Source: Paucilactobacillus suebicus DSM 5007 = KCTC 3549 (GTDB lineage Bacteria > Bacillota > Bacilli > Lactobacillales > Lactobacillaceae). From it: DNA of 49,386 bases. The notes beneath the pieces are model-generated. The model ran no database searches. It saw only the letters and a program-made list of their open reading frames with translations, and was not told where the DNA came from. Each line of letters begins with the position of its first letter. Position 1 is the stretch's first letter. The position numbers and the translations under genes are program-made. The stretch lies in NCBI RefSeq assembly GCF_001434475.1, contig NZ_AZGF01000017.1:1-49386 (forward strand), written 5' to 3'. Shown here one piece after another: positions 37,119 to 46,326 of this stretch.

Positions 37119-38246
37119 TTGAAAAAATTTACTTGGGGCGTGTTGGTGTGTCTGGGAATGTTGATGATCCCAGTTAGCGTCCATGCATCTCAAACCGTCA
37201 CAAAGCACCAAATCAAAACAACGATTAGCAAGATGAGTCTCAATCAAAAAATTGCGCAAATGTACGTCTCACGCATACAAACTAACCCTTCAGATACGGA
37301 TGCAATCTTACAAAAATACCAATTAGGTGCTGTTATCTTATTTGGACCCGACTTTGAAAAACAAACCAAATCTCAATTTAAACAACGAATTAATGGCTAT
37401 CAGAAATCGGTTAAAATTCCATTGCTGATCGGCACAGATCAAGAAGGTGGCGAAGTGTCCCGGCTCAGTTCAAACTCGAAGCTAACAAACGGACGTAAGT
37501 TCCCATCACCTCAGCAAACTTACAATAAAGGCGGAATAAAAACCACAACAACTGAAGCCTCACAAACCGCTAAAATTCTACACGGTTTGGGTATCAACTG
37601 GAACTTCGCTCCCGTGGCCGATGTCACCAGTGATACCAGCAGTTTTATCTACAAGCGGACATTAGGTCAAAGCTACAGTGAAACTGCCACCTACGTGGGT
37701 AAAGTTGTCACAGCCATGCAAAAGCAACACGTTGCTGCTTCTCTAAAACATTTTCCTGGTTATGGCAGTGCTGGCGATACCCATACTGGTTTTGCCAGCA
37801 CCAACCGATCATTAGCAGATTTCCAAGCTAATGACTTTTTACCATTCAAGGCCGGTATTAAAAACGGTGCCGATTCCGTCCTAGTTTCACATATCGTTAT
37901 TAGTGCTGTCGACCCCAATTTACCGGCATCACTATCTCCAAAAGTTCACGATTTGTTGCGCAATAATCTCAAGTTTAAAGGTGTCATTGTAACCGATGAT
38001 TTAGCCATGGGTGCCATCACCAAGTATGCCAAGCAACACAACGTCTCACCAGATTTGTTAGCCGTTGAAGCGGGTAATGACATGCTAATGAGTGATAATT
38101 ACCAAAAAGGCATCCCCGAGATTGCCAACGCAGTTAAAAATGGGACCATCAAGGAAAAACAAATTAATCAGTCTGTTTACAGAATTCTGGTAATGAAAAA
38201 CAAACTGCATTTGCTTTCAAAGGCTGATTTAAAGGCTGCTCAGTAA
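37119..38246 (+). CDS. Secreted GH3 beta-N-acetylhexosaminidase (NagZ-like)
   Basis: 375 residues from TTG 37119 (GGGGGAG 8 nt upstream). Sec signal peptide (KKFTW..., hydrophobic core, cleavage near VHA24). GH3 domain with GTDQEGGEVSRL, KHFPGYGSAGDTHTG (residues 210-224; the D220/H222 dyad typical of the NagZ subgroup) and VTDDLAMGAI (nucleophile D293 or D294). It lacks the C-terminal (alpha/beta)6 sandwich of larger GH3 enzymes. NagZ-type enzymes remove N-acetylglucosamine from muropeptides or chitin fragments; here it would act outside the membrane. No lipobox is seen, so release or retention by other means is inferred. Confidence 0.88.
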   Translation: MKKFTWGVLVCLGMLMIPVSVHASQTVTKHQIKTTISKMSLNQKIAQMYVSRIQTNPSDTDAILQKYQLGAVILFGPDFEKQTKSQFKQRINGYQKSVKIPLLIGTDQEGGEVSRLSSNSKLTNGRKFPSPQQTYNKGGIKTTTTEASQTAKILHGLGINWNFAPVADVTSDTSSFIYKRTLGQSYSETATYVGKVVTAMQKQHVAASLKHFPGYGSAGDTHTGFASTNRSLADFQANDFLPFKAGIKNGADSVLVSHIVISAVDPNLPASLSPKVHDLLRNNLKFKGVIVTDDLAMGAITKYAKQHNVSPDLLAVEAGNDMLMSDNYQKGIPEIANAVKNGTIKEKQINQSVYRILVMKNKLHLLSKADLKAAQ

Positions 38247-38379
38247 ATAGAAAACTACGAATTTACTGGCAAGGCCTACTAATCAAAATTAACTTATTAT
38301 AAAATAATAATTGCATTTCAATAGTATTATTTCTAGTTATTTCGCTATTATTCATGAATATTCGGGAGGAGAATAAATT

Positions 38380-39354
38380 ATGAAAATTTGTCCAAACTGT
38401 CATGCTGAAATGGATGACAATGTTAAGTTTTGTACCAGTTGCGGATATGATTTACGCAACGTCGCACCTGTTCAGCCAACTGCACCTGTTGAGGAACAAC
38501 CTGCTAGTGAGGCTCCACAAACAAGTACTGCGCCTACTCGTGAGGCTGTCAACAATGAAACCACTGCACAGCCACAACAAGCTGCTAGTCAGCAACAGTC
38601 TACCAACCAACAAAATCAACAACAAGCACAGCATCGTTCTGCTAGTGTCACCATTGACACTGCCAGTATGGCTGCAGCATCTCAGGGCTACTGGAAATGG
38701 TTGGTTGGTTCGTGGAAATCACCATTTGCATTTCAGAAAACTGGTAAATTTGCGGGATGTATCACTTTTTTAATTGAAGCACTTCTATTTACCTTAGGAG
38801 TTGGTCACTTTGTTCAATTAGCTGCCACGGCTGCCAATACCTACGCTAACAGTGCCGCTTCAATATTTGGTGGCGAGTCTTCAGCAACAACTTCATCATA
38901 TTCAATTGGCGCTGGCTTTTATATCGCAATGATTCTAACAGTCCTAATTGGTGCAATCGCGATGGTTGGTGTCGCCTACCTAATTTCTCGTGCCGTTTCC
39001 GGTATCGCTGCTAATCTAGGATTTGTTGACTTTATGAATGCCATCGCACATTACAGTAGTTCCATCCTTATCCTGCTGGTAATTTTTGATATCGTAGCAT
39101 TCTTAGCCGGCAGTAGTGTTGGTTCAGTTGTTCTGATTTTGTTCGTTGTAACCTTGATTCCAGCTATCTGGTCAATTTCAATTATCACAAGTATCGTTTT
39201 TGGCCAATCAAGAAGCTCATTTGATCGTATTTACGGTGCTTTGATTGCCATGGTAATCAACTCATTTGTTTACATGATTGCTGGTTCTATTGCTGGATCT
39301 CAGTTAGCATCTGTAGCTCAGGATTTAATTTCACAACTAAGCGGATTATTTTAG
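38380..39354 (+). CDS. Zinc-ribbon integral membrane protein
   Basis: 324 residues; start ATG 38380 with GGGAGGAG upstream. A zinc ribbon at the N-terminus (C4, C7, C18, C21 in CPNCHAEM...FCTSCGYDL), a glutamine/proline-rich linker (about 30-90), then about five hydrophobic segments (near 125-150, 180-206, 224-246, 250-274, 284-308). The ribbon would lie in the cytoplasm. Function unknown. The next zinc-ribbon gene starts 14 bp after its stop, so the two form an operon and may work together at the envelope. Confidence 0.8.
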   Translation: MKICPNCHAEMDDNVKFCTSCGYDLRNVAPVQPTAPVEEQPASEAPQTSTAPTREAVNNETTAQPQQAASQQQSTNQQNQQQAQHRSASVTIDTASMAAASQGYWKWLVGSWKSPFAFQKTGKFAGCITFLIEALLFTLGVGHFVQLAATAANTYANSAASIFGGESSATTSSYSIGAGFYIAMILTVLIGAIAMVGVAYLISRAVSGIAANLGFVDFMNAIAHYSSSILILLVIFDIVAFLAGSSVGSVVLILFVVTLIPAIWSISIITSIVFGQSRSSFDRIYGALIAMVINSFVYMIAGSIAGSQLASVAQDLISQLSGLF

Positions 39355-39368
39355 GAGGAAAATTATAA

Positions 39369-40775
39369 ATGGCTGAAATTTCATTTTGCCCCAACTGTGG
39401 CCATAAAGTCAGTTCAGACGACGAATTTTGTCCTAACTGTGGTACGCGCTTAAAGTCGTCAACCACTCCAAATTCAGATGAACAGCAACCTCAACGACAA
39501 ACTCAATCTGATCAAACAAATACAACACAACCAGCTGGCAACAATGGTGGTCCTCAAAAGCAAGTCAGCATTAGTAAAAAAATGTTGGGTATCATTATCG
39601 CAGTAGTTGTCATTTTAATCGGTGGTTTCCTATTTCTACGTAATTATTACACACCGCAAAACCAATTGAATCGTACCATGACTGCCCTATCGACAAAGAA
39701 CGGTAGTCTGGCAAAGCATGTCGCAACGGATGATCCAACTTTGAAAAATAAGATCGATGCTAAAAGCGTTAAGCCAATGCAAACTTATTTTAGTGATAAT
39801 AAAGAAAAGTTGGCAGATTTAAAGTCTGCATTGGAAAATGGTCAAAGCTATGATAATAATACTTACACATTCCAGCAAGACGGGCACGCTTGGCTGTTTT
39901 TCCCTAAATACAAACTATATGTCCGGGCCGCATATGCAAAACTAAAGACTAATCACAGTGATGTTTCATTGTATCAAGGTAGCAAAAAATTAAAGACAAC
40001 TACTTCCAACAGTAAGACTTACAAAGTAGGGCCTGTTTTTCCTGGCACCTACACATTCAAGTCTGACGGCACAATTTCAGGTCGTCACTTGGTTAACAAA
40101 TCAACTGTTAACCTGACCAGTGGAAGTAACGATGTTAATCTAGAGTTAAAAACAGCCACATTCACGGTTCGTGGCAACAATGGCTCAATTGTTTATCTGA
40201 ATGGAAAGAAAGTCGGTAAAATTGGTAAAAACGGTAAAATGAAATTCACCAATTACCCGATGAGTGGTGATCTACGAGCTTACGTTACAATGGTTGTTAA
40301 TGGTAAAACCATAAAGTCAAAGACAATTGATGTCGCAAAAGAGCTTGAATATAGCAGCAACACCATCACACCAATGTTTAGTGGTGTTGTCGGCAAGTCG
40401 GATGCTCAAGAATTATTACAACAAGCCTATTCTGGTACACAATATGGATCTAGTGATTCCAATACGGCTGACTTATTCGTCGGTGCGGAAAGTAATAGTG
40501 GTTACAACGAATTGATCCAGTCCTTTGATAGTTTCGATTCCGATCAATCATACGATGTTGAAGTCACAGATGTCACAGGTATCGTCCCTGATGGCAACAA
40601 GAGCGCCACTGTATCCTATCAAGTGAAGTACACCTTCTATAAAGATAATGAAAAGAAGGTCCAACAATTCACTTATAATGGCGCCAAAATTGTAAAATCT
40701 GGTGGATATTATAAAATTAGTGCCATTGGTAAAACTGGGACTTCCCCAGACTGGGAAAAGGACTATCCTGAATAA
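39369..40775 (+). CDS. TcaA-like zinc-ribbon, single-pass envelope protein
   Basis: 468 residues. N-terminal zinc ribbon (C7, C10, C21, C24), polar linker, one membrane segment (about residues 71-93), then a large extracellular part: a coil-like domain, PEGA/carrier-like beta segments (KVGPVFPGTYTFKSDG...; GNNGSIVYLNGKKVGKIG) and a C-terminal NTF2-like domain ending SPDWEKDYPE. This is the plan of TcaA/YvbJ proteins, linked in staphylococci to teicoplanin response and wall stress. The family call is from architecture. Second gene of the two-gene operon, followed by a strong terminator. Confidence 0.75.
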   Translation: MAEISFCPNCGHKVSSDDEFCPNCGTRLKSSTTPNSDEQQPQRQTQSDQTNTTQPAGNNGGPQKQVSISKKMLGIIIAVVVILIGGFLFLRNYYTPQNQLNRTMTALSTKNGSLAKHVATDDPTLKNKIDAKSVKPMQTYFSDNKEKLADLKSALENGQSYDNNTYTFQQDGHAWLFFPKYKLYVRAAYAKLKTNHSDVSLYQGSKKLKTTTSNSKTYKVGPVFPGTYTFKSDGTISGRHLVNKSTVNLTSGSNDVNLELKTATFTVRGNNGSIVYLNGKKVGKIGKNGKMKFTNYPMSGDLRAYVTMVVNGKTIKSKTIDVAKELEYSSNTITPMFSGVVGKSDAQELLQQAYSGTQYGSSDSNTADLFVGAESNSGYNELIQSFDSFDSDQSYDVEVTDVTGIVPDGNKSATVSYQVKYTFYKDNEKKVQQFTYNGAKIVKSGGYYKISAIGKTGTSPDWEKDYPE

Positions 40776-40799
40776 TTAATCATGTACTTAAAATAAAAC

Positions 40800-40842
40800 A
40801 AAGACGGTATTCTCAAATTTTGGGAATACCGTCTTTATTAAT
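40800..40842 (+). terminator. Terminator of the zinc-ribbon operon
   Basis: AAAGACGGTATTC / GAATACCGTCTTT, 13-bp stem, then ATTAATTT. Confidence 0.88.
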
Positions 40843-40851
40843 TTAATCCTT

Positions 40852-40881
40852 AAGACCTAACCGCGTTGCTTCGCTGTCTGT
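40852..40881 (+). repeat. Remnant right arm of an extragenic element
   Basis: GACCTAACCGCGTTGCTTCG repeats, with two or three changes, the right arm of E10 (CTAACCGTGTTGCTTCG at 40986-41002), including the AACC bulge. No left arm is present. Confidence 0.65.
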
Positions 40882-40888
40882 CTTAAAA

Positions 40889-41009
40889 GCAGCTATGCAA
40901 CACAGCTCGCCATAAAATAACGGAGTCACGGCAATCAGGTCCAAGCTCATGACCTAATCACCGCAACTCCGTTATTTTACACGAGCTAACCGTGTTGCTT
41001 CGCTGTCTG
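40889..41009 (+). repeat. Extragenic element E10, complete, overlapping the 3' end of the DHA2 gene
   Basis: Arms GCAACAC / GTGTTGC, AG-CTCG / CGAG-CT with unpaired AACC on the right, inner TAAAATAACGGAGT / ACTCCGTTATTTTA. The ends differ from the GAAACGTG/CACACTCT type. The exporter stop codon (40986-40988) lies inside CTAACC. Confidence 0.8.
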
Positions 41010-42395
41010 CCTCCTAACCAACCAAACGATCAATACCAGCGCAATCACAATCATTCCTAACGCCCATCCGTAAGCAAAGTGCATTCCTGATACAAACCAT
41101 GCAGGATGTGCCGATGGATACGCTGTGATGTGTTTACCAGCCTTTAATCCAATCCCGAAATAGAGCAGTGATGTGGCCAATGACAATCCAATCGACATAC
41201 CTAAATTACGTGCCAAAGCAGCGATCGAACCTGCAATTCCTTGAAATTCTTGACCAGCATTGCCCATGATCATTGGGTTATTTTGGAAAGTACCATTAGC
41301 GAGACCAAACATACCTAAACCAATGATTAACCAGATGATTGACCACGATGGTTCAACAGTTACAAATACCAATTCGGGAACGATAAAAATGACAAGTGCG
41401 ATCATAGATACTTTTTCAGCACCGATTTTGTCGCTCATGACCCCGGCGGCTGGTGCACTAAAAATGTTCACGATCGGAACTGCCATTAATATTAATCCGG
41501 CAATCGCAGATGAATAATGCAACGTTTCCTGCAAATAAAATGGCATGATCATATTATTGAAATACCCCGTTGCAAATACCATCATAGCGGTAAGAATACC
41601 AATGGAAAAGCCGGCATTCTTAAAAATTTTCAAATTCAATAACGGTTCAGGTGCACGTTTTTCAATTCGAATGAACAAGGTGATTAAAAGAACCGTCAGT
41701 ACGAGTAAACCGATAATTTGAGGTTTGCCATAACCAATAGACTGGCCCCAATAGATCGCGAAGAAAAATAAAATAGTTGCGAGCGCATATGTCAGGTAGC
41801 CTGTCCAGTCGATCGAGACATGATGATACTTGCGTTCTTCCTTGGGAAAAATATGGTGGCCAAATGCAAAAGCAATAATGCCAATCGGTACGTTAATAAA
41901 GAAAATATAATGCCAATTCAAAGCAGCTAAAATTAATCCGCCTAATCCAGGGCCAGCAATACTACCCAGTTGAACAAAGGCGCTGTTAACTCCAAGTGCA
42001 GTACCGTGACGATGAATTGGAAAGATCTGAGTGATAATACCAAAGTTTGTCGCCATCGTCATCGATGCGCCGAGGCCTTGTAGTACCCTAGCACCCATCA
42101 AAAATGGTAAATTAGTACTCATCCCGCACCCTAACGAACCAAGCACAAAGATCACAGTGCCAATTTGAAATATCGGAATGCGTCCTATCTGATCGGATAG
42201 CTTACCAAAAAAGATGAGCAATACACAAATCAGCACCAGGTATACGGATACCACCCACTCTGCTTCGTTCATTGGCACGTTCAAATCGCGTGACATTTGT
42301 GGCACAGCAATATTAACAATTCCTGCGTCAATCGTTGACATGAAAGATACCATCGAGGTCGCCAATAGTAAAATCCATTGTGATCGTTGTTTCAA
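40986..42395 (-). CDS. DHA2-family multidrug exporter (MFS, 14 TM, EmrB/QacA type)
   Basis: 469 residues from TTG 42395, which has AAGGGGG 8 nt upstream; the longer frame has no better site. Fourteen hydrophobic segments with DHA2 marks: STIDAGIVNIAVPQMSRDL (motif D1-like), GKLSDQIGRIPIF (motif A), RVLQGLGASM and GSIAGPGLGGLI (motif C). Exports drugs or cations with the proton gradient; the substrate is unknown. The last residues (RQTAKQHG) and the stop codon are written by extragenic element E10. Divergent from the Na+/H+ antiporter gene. Confidence 0.9.
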   Translation of the reverse strand: MKQRSQWILLLATSMVSFMSTIDAGIVNIAVPQMSRDLNVPMNEAEWVVSVYLVLICVLLIFFGKLSDQIGRIPIFQIGTVIFVLGSLGCGMSTNLPFLMGARVLQGLGASMTMATNFGIITQIFPIHRHGTALGVNSAFVQLGSIAGPGLGGLILAALNWHYIFFINVPIGIIAFAFGHHIFPKEERKYHHVSIDWTGYLTYALATILFFFAIYWGQSIGYGKPQIIGLLVLTVLLITLFIRIEKRAPEPLLNLKIFKNAGFSIGILTAMMVFATGYFNNMIMPFYLQETLHYSSAIAGLILMAVPIVNIFSAPAAGVMSDKIGAEKVSMIALVIFIVPELVFVTVEPSWSIIWLIIGLGMFGLANGTFQNNPMIMGNAGQEFQGIAGSIAALARNLGMSIGLSLATSLLYFGIGLKAGKHITAYPSAHPAWFVSGMHFAYGWALGMIVIALVLIVWLVRRQTAKQHG

Positions 42396-42580
42396 AAATT
42401 TCGCCCCCTTACTTTTTATCGTTGCCAATTCTACACCTTTCAAACCTTGGTGCCATCACATTCGCACTCATTTTTTCATGATAACGATTTCAACATTTCA
42501 TGATCAACAAAATTAATTTCAACCAATTTCTGGTAGTATCAACTTATAATAATTCACACAAAAGGAGTTGTATCAGCGCT

Positions 42581-44164
42581 ATGCAGTCCATGATTTTAAT
42601 TTTTGCCTTGATCCTAGCTGCCATTGTCAGCATTTTTTTGGCACAAATATTTTCCCGTATCTCCATTAATTACATCAGTATGGTGATCGGTGCGCTGTTT
42701 TTCCTATTGCCAGCATTTCGAGGCAGTACTGACAACTTCAATTCTGAAATATTCATGGGAATCATTGTCGCACCGTTACTGTTCTTCGAAGGGCAAGCTA
42801 CCAGGCTGAACTTCGTCGGCAGAAAACTGTGGCACATCTTACAAATGACAATTGTTCTTGTCTTAATTGACTTTGTCCTTGCCGGTTTAGCAATTAAAGC
42901 GCTCATACCAATCAGTATGCCGTTGGCATTTATTATGGCTGCTATCAGTACACCCACTGATGCCACAGCCATGACATCGGTCACAAATGGACTAAGAATT
43001 CCTCGTAAAAACGGTGCGTTACTTAAAATGGAGTCACTATTCAATGATGCATCTGGTATTATTTTACTAAACATGGCTCTGTTATGGTATGTGAACGGCT
43101 TCGTTAATATTCCTGCGACCGTTGGAAACTTTCTTTATTCTGCGGTGGGCGGCGTTATTTTTGGTTTTGCCCTAGCGTGGCTGATTATTTTATTCAGGCA
43201 AAAGTTACTACGTTCGACCATCAATGCTTTGAATGCGCAAGTGTTGTTGTACCTCGTTACACCATTTACAATTTACTTTATTGGTGAAATGATTCATGTT
43301 TCGGGGATCATCGCCGTAGTGAGTGCGGGACTAGTTCACAATGCCGAGGTTCAACGCAGTCGATTAATCAACCCACCACAAATTCATTTTGGCGTTGATT
43401 TGGTCGCAATGGTCACCGAAGTCTTTAACAGCATCGTATTTGTGATTCTTGGGTTCTTATTTGTTAGCATTATTTCAGCCAAGCGACTTGGCGACTCACC
43501 ACGTTGGATAATTATTGGAGCCATACTTTATCTCGTTAACATCATCGTCCGTTACGCATTTTCAAGAGTTAGATTCAAAATGAATAATCGCGATGGCTGG
43601 ATTTTCTCACTTGGCGGTGTTCACGGGGCGGTGACCTTATCTTTAGCATATTTTGTTTCACAACTACATGTAACCAGTGCAGACGCAAAACTAGTGTTAT
43701 GTTCAGCGAGCGTGCTAATCATTCTGAGCTTAATCGTGCCAACAATTGTTTTCAGATTCATTTTACCTAAATTAAGTACCGAAAAAGAAGTTACGACTGA
43801 AGCCATTAAGTTACGGAAAACGATGGCAGATCGTGGCATCGAAACGGTAGAAAAAATGTATTTGCCAGATAACGTCAAAAAATCAGTTATTTTTGATCTC
43901 ACTACTCAGAATCAAACTACCGCTACTAGGGACTTTATCAGTGCCTGGGCAGATGTAGTTCGTCATTCCGACTTTTCAGGTTCCGAGAAGGAACTTGAAA
44001 TGCGGGCATTCATGAATGCATTTGCTCAAGAACGACAGTATTTAGATGCCATTTCGCAAAGCGAAGTTAAGTATCAAAGTTGTGTGTATGAGCTCTACAA
44101 CGAAGTCTTACTGGCAGAATCACTGGTGGTGGGACCGAATGTGTTTGATGAGAGTGAAAAATAG
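42581..44164 (+). CDS. CPA1-family Na+(K+)/H+ antiporter
   Basis: 527 residues from ATG 42581; AAAGGAG lies 13 nt upstream, a wide spacing, but no better start is in frame. About twelve membrane segments with STPTDATAMTSV and ESLFNDASGI (the ND pair of electroneutral CPA1/NhaP exchangers) and GGVHGAVTLSLAY. A cytoplasmic tail of about 120 residues follows. It serves pH and sodium homeostasis. The final codons GAG AGT GAA AAA TAG overlap the conserved end of extragenic element E11. Confidence 0.88.
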   Translation: MQSMILIFALILAAIVSIFLAQIFSRISINYISMVIGALFFLLPAFRGSTDNFNSEIFMGIIVAPLLFFEGQATRLNFVGRKLWHILQMTIVLVLIDFVLAGLAIKALIPISMPLAFIMAAISTPTDATAMTSVTNGLRIPRKNGALLKMESLFNDASGIILLNMALLWYVNGFVNIPATVGNFLYSAVGGVIFGFALAWLIILFRQKLLRSTINALNAQVLLYLVTPFTIYFIGEMIHVSGIIAVVSAGLVHNAEVQRSRLINPPQIHFGVDLVAMVTEVFNSIVFVILGFLFVSIISAKRLGDSPRWIIIGAILYLVNIIVRYAFSRVRFKMNNRDGWIFSLGGVHGAVTLSLAYFVSQLHVTSADAKLVLCSASVLIILSLIVPTIVFRFILPKLSTEKEVTTEAIKLRKTMADRGIETVEKMYLPDNVKKSVIFDLTTQNQTTATRDFISAWADVVRHSDFSGSEKELEMRAFMNAFAQERQYLDAISQSEVKYQSCVYELYNEVLLAESLVVGPNVFDESEK

Positions 44165-44271
44165 GGCGTCCAGATGTCAGAATATAAGGAAAAAATATCG
44201 ATATTCCCGAGGTTTGGAATATTGATATTTTCTCCTTATATGGCAGACATTTGCCCTAATTTTCACGTTTC
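44151..44271 (-). repeat. Extragenic element E11, complete, overlapping the antiporter stop
   Basis: On the minus strand GAAACGTG (44264-44271) ... CACTCT (44151-44156). Arms AAAATTAGGGC / GCCCTATTTTT, ATGTC / GACAT with the variant bulge GGAC, inner CATATAAGGAGAAAATATC / GATATTTTTTCCTTATAT. Same orientation relative to its gene as the other copies, although this gene is on the plus strand. Confidence 0.82.
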
Positions 44272-44325
44272 GGCTATAAAAATTGAAAGTAAACCATTCT
44301 TTAATTAATATTCAATTTCCCCCAA

Positions 44326-44368
44326 CCAAAAAGACATCGCCTCCGTTATGACGATGTCTCTTTTTTTG
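44326..44368. terminator. Bidirectional intrinsic terminator
   Basis: AAAAAGACATCG / CGATGTCTCTTTTTTT. Serves the antiporter (plus) and the micro-peptide (minus) transcripts, which converge here after elements E11 and E12. Confidence 0.85.
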
Positions 44369-44411
44369 ATGTATTTTAGGTGTTTGTTAAGTGTTGGTTG
44401 GTTTGGGGGCT

Positions 44412-44531
44412 GAAACGTGACAGATAAGTCAGGCCCCTGCCATGTAGGCTGGTTAGCCAAACATTCCAAGCCCAGGAATATCCGTCTAACCAAACTACAT
44501 AACTGGGCCTAAACGACTTATCGGTCACTCT
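44412..44531 (+). repeat. Extragenic element E12, complete, after the micro-peptide gene
   Basis: GAAACGTG...CACTCT. Arms GATAAGTC / GACTTATC, AG-GCCC / GGGC-CT with unpaired AAAC on the right, then ATGTAG / CTACAT and GGTTAG / CTAACC. Ends 6 nt from the stop at 44538. Confidence 0.83.
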
Positions 44532-44537
44532 ATTTCT

Positions 44538-44639
44538 TTAGCTTTCTTCCCCCACTGCGATAAATTTGCCCACAAATACGGCAAATCCAAATGACAAAAT
44601 CATGTAAATCATCACGTCCATTATAATTTTTAGTATCAC
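44538..44639 (-). CDS. Small single-span membrane peptide (33 aa)
   Basis: GTG 44639 has GAGGG 9 nt upstream; the in-frame ATG at 44648 touches the ribosome site. It encodes MILKIIMDVMIYMILSFG followed by FAVFVGKFIAVGEES, one hydrophobic span with a charged end. No known family is recognised; it could be a regulatory membrane peptide or type I toxin-like. An element of the stop-abutting family lies right after it, which itself supports a real gene end here. Confidence 0.5.
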   Translation of the reverse strand: MILKIIMDVMIYMILSFGFAVFVGKFIAVGEES

Positions 44640-44872
44640 GGCAATCATCCCTCAATTCATTTTAATCCGTGGCATCCTGTCCACTTGCAGACATTATCGA
44701 CTGAAAATATGAATTATTTTCGAATTTCGTCTTAAAAAAAGATAGCCTTCATAATGAATTCATTAAAGTAACTCACTTTATTGAGCATCGCATATTTACG
44801 CTATTTGATTAATGATGAAATTAAAAATTAAATGTATAACTATGACAAATGTTTTATCGCATAATAAACAAA

Positions 44873-46057
44873 CTAAACCCGCAAGTAATCAAGTGTTGCC
44901 GTTCCAACAGCTTTAGCCGCAATAATCAGGCAGTCCTCATTCATCATGAAATCAGGACTGTGATGAGGATGATTAGCTCCATCTGCAGTTTGACAACCAA
45001 CGTAAAAGAACATACTTGGCACCTGCTGTGCAAAGTAAGCAAAATCTTCAGATGGATCTTGTGGTCCGCAATCTTCAATCATTTTAATTTCAGGTATCTT
45101 GGCTTGCTTTAGTGATTCAATTACCTGATCCACCAACTGACTGTCATTGTACAAAACTGGATAATTATCGTCGTAATCTAGTTTTGCACTAACACCAAAC
45201 ATAGACTCCACACCGTGCACAATTTGTTCAATCTGCTGGCGAACTGTCTTACGAGTATCTTCTTTCATGATTCGAACGTCACCTTTTAAGGTCACAGATT
45301 CCTTGATTGCATTATATGACCCAACTCCGTCAAATGAACCGATAGTGACACTGGCGGTATCAAATGGATTTATTCGTCGTGAAACAACTGTTTGCAGGGC
45401 GGTCACAAAATAACTACCAGCAACAATTGCATCGTTGGAAAGATGTGGCATGGATGCATGGCCACCTTTACCGGTAAACGTTAGGGTAAAATTGGACCGT
45501 CCTGTCTGACTTTCTTTATGATGATATCCAATCATTCCTATCGGCATCGATGACATGACGTGGACACCCAAAATATTATCAACGCCAGCTAAACAGCCAT
45601 CCTTAATCATCGACTGTGCACTGCCCGGCGAAACCTCCTCGGCCGGCTGATGTAAAATCCTGATCGAACCCTTTAACTGATCTTTTAACATAATCAGGTT
45701 TTTAGCAAGAACCATCATATAGGCGGTATGACCATCATGACCGCACGCATGCATCACGCCAGGAGTTTGCGATTTGAACGGTAAATCGTTATCTTCCTGA
45801 ACGGCTAGTGCATCAAAATCAGCCCTTAACGCCAATTTTGGTCCTGGCTTACCGCTATCTATATCTACCGCGAATCCATAACCATCGCCATAGTCAGTTA
45901 CCGTGCAATCCAAGTTTTCATAATATTTTTTTATATACGCAGATGTATTTTTTTCCTGAAATGATAGTTCAGGATGTTCATGGAGATACTCCCTAATTTC
46001 AATCATTTCATTTTCATCATTTTTAAGCTTCTGCATTAACGTTTCTTGCACACTCAT
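44873..46057 (-). CDS. M20D family metal-dependent amidohydrolase
   Basis: 394 residues; ATG 46057 with GGAGG 7 nt upstream. Metal and catalytic motifs: LRADFDALAVQE, HACGHDGHTA, QPAEEVSPGSA, GVHV and the late HHSPDF. A dimerisation lid insert (TGKGGHASMPHL...) is present. Relatives hydrolyse N-acyl amino acids, hippurate, indole-amino-acid conjugates or N-acetyl-diaminopimelate; which applies cannot be told. The start reads MSVQETLMQKLKNDENEMIEIREYLHEHPELS, full length. Monocistronic, with a hairpin terminator upstream of it closing the neighbouring operon. Confidence 0.9.
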   Translation of the reverse strand: MSVQETLMQKLKNDENEMIEIREYLHEHPELSFQEKNTSAYIKKYYENLDCTVTDYGDGYGFAVDIDSGKPGPKLALRADFDALAVQEDNDLPFKSQTPGVMHACGHDGHTAYMMVLAKNLIMLKDQLKGSIRILHQPAEEVSPGSAQSMIKDGCLAGVDNILGVHVMSSMPIGMIGYHHKESQTGRSNFTLTFTGKGGHASMPHLSNDAIVAGSYFVTALQTVVSRRINPFDTASVTIGSFDGVGSYNAIKESVTLKGDVRIMKEDTRKTVRQQIEQIVHGVESMFGVSAKLDYDDNYPVLYNDSQLVDQVIESLKQAKIPEIKMIEDCGPQDPSEDFAYFAQQVPSMFFYVGCQTADGANHPHHSPDFMMNEDCLIIAAKAVGTATLDYLRV

Positions 46058-46146
46058 TGTTTAGCCTCCTTCAATTTATCTACAATTCAACTGTAGCATA
46101 TGGTATTTGTTTAGTGTTGTGAGACGGGTTGTTTATGATGGCAAAC

Positions 46147-46189
46147 AAAAAGTAGTTTTGAAGGGAGTATTTCAAAACTACTTTTTTTG
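46147..46189. terminator. Terminator after the GPH transporter operon
   Basis: AAAAAGTAGTTTTGA / TCAAAACTACTTTTTTT, 14-bp stem, T-runs on both strands; about 140 nt after the transporter stop. Confidence 0.8.
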
Positions 46190-46326
46190 TAATCAATATT
46201 TTGCTAGTCAAACCCGCCCAATTCCTTAACTAGCACTTAATTAACAATATCCGTGTAATAATGCTAATTAAATTAATACCCTTTTGACAATTATCCGTAG
46301 ACAATTACATTCAAAATTAATTCACA

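Noticed and set aside
44305-44493. 62-codon minus-strand frame
   Set aside because: It spans a bidirectional terminator and element E12; no ribosome site.
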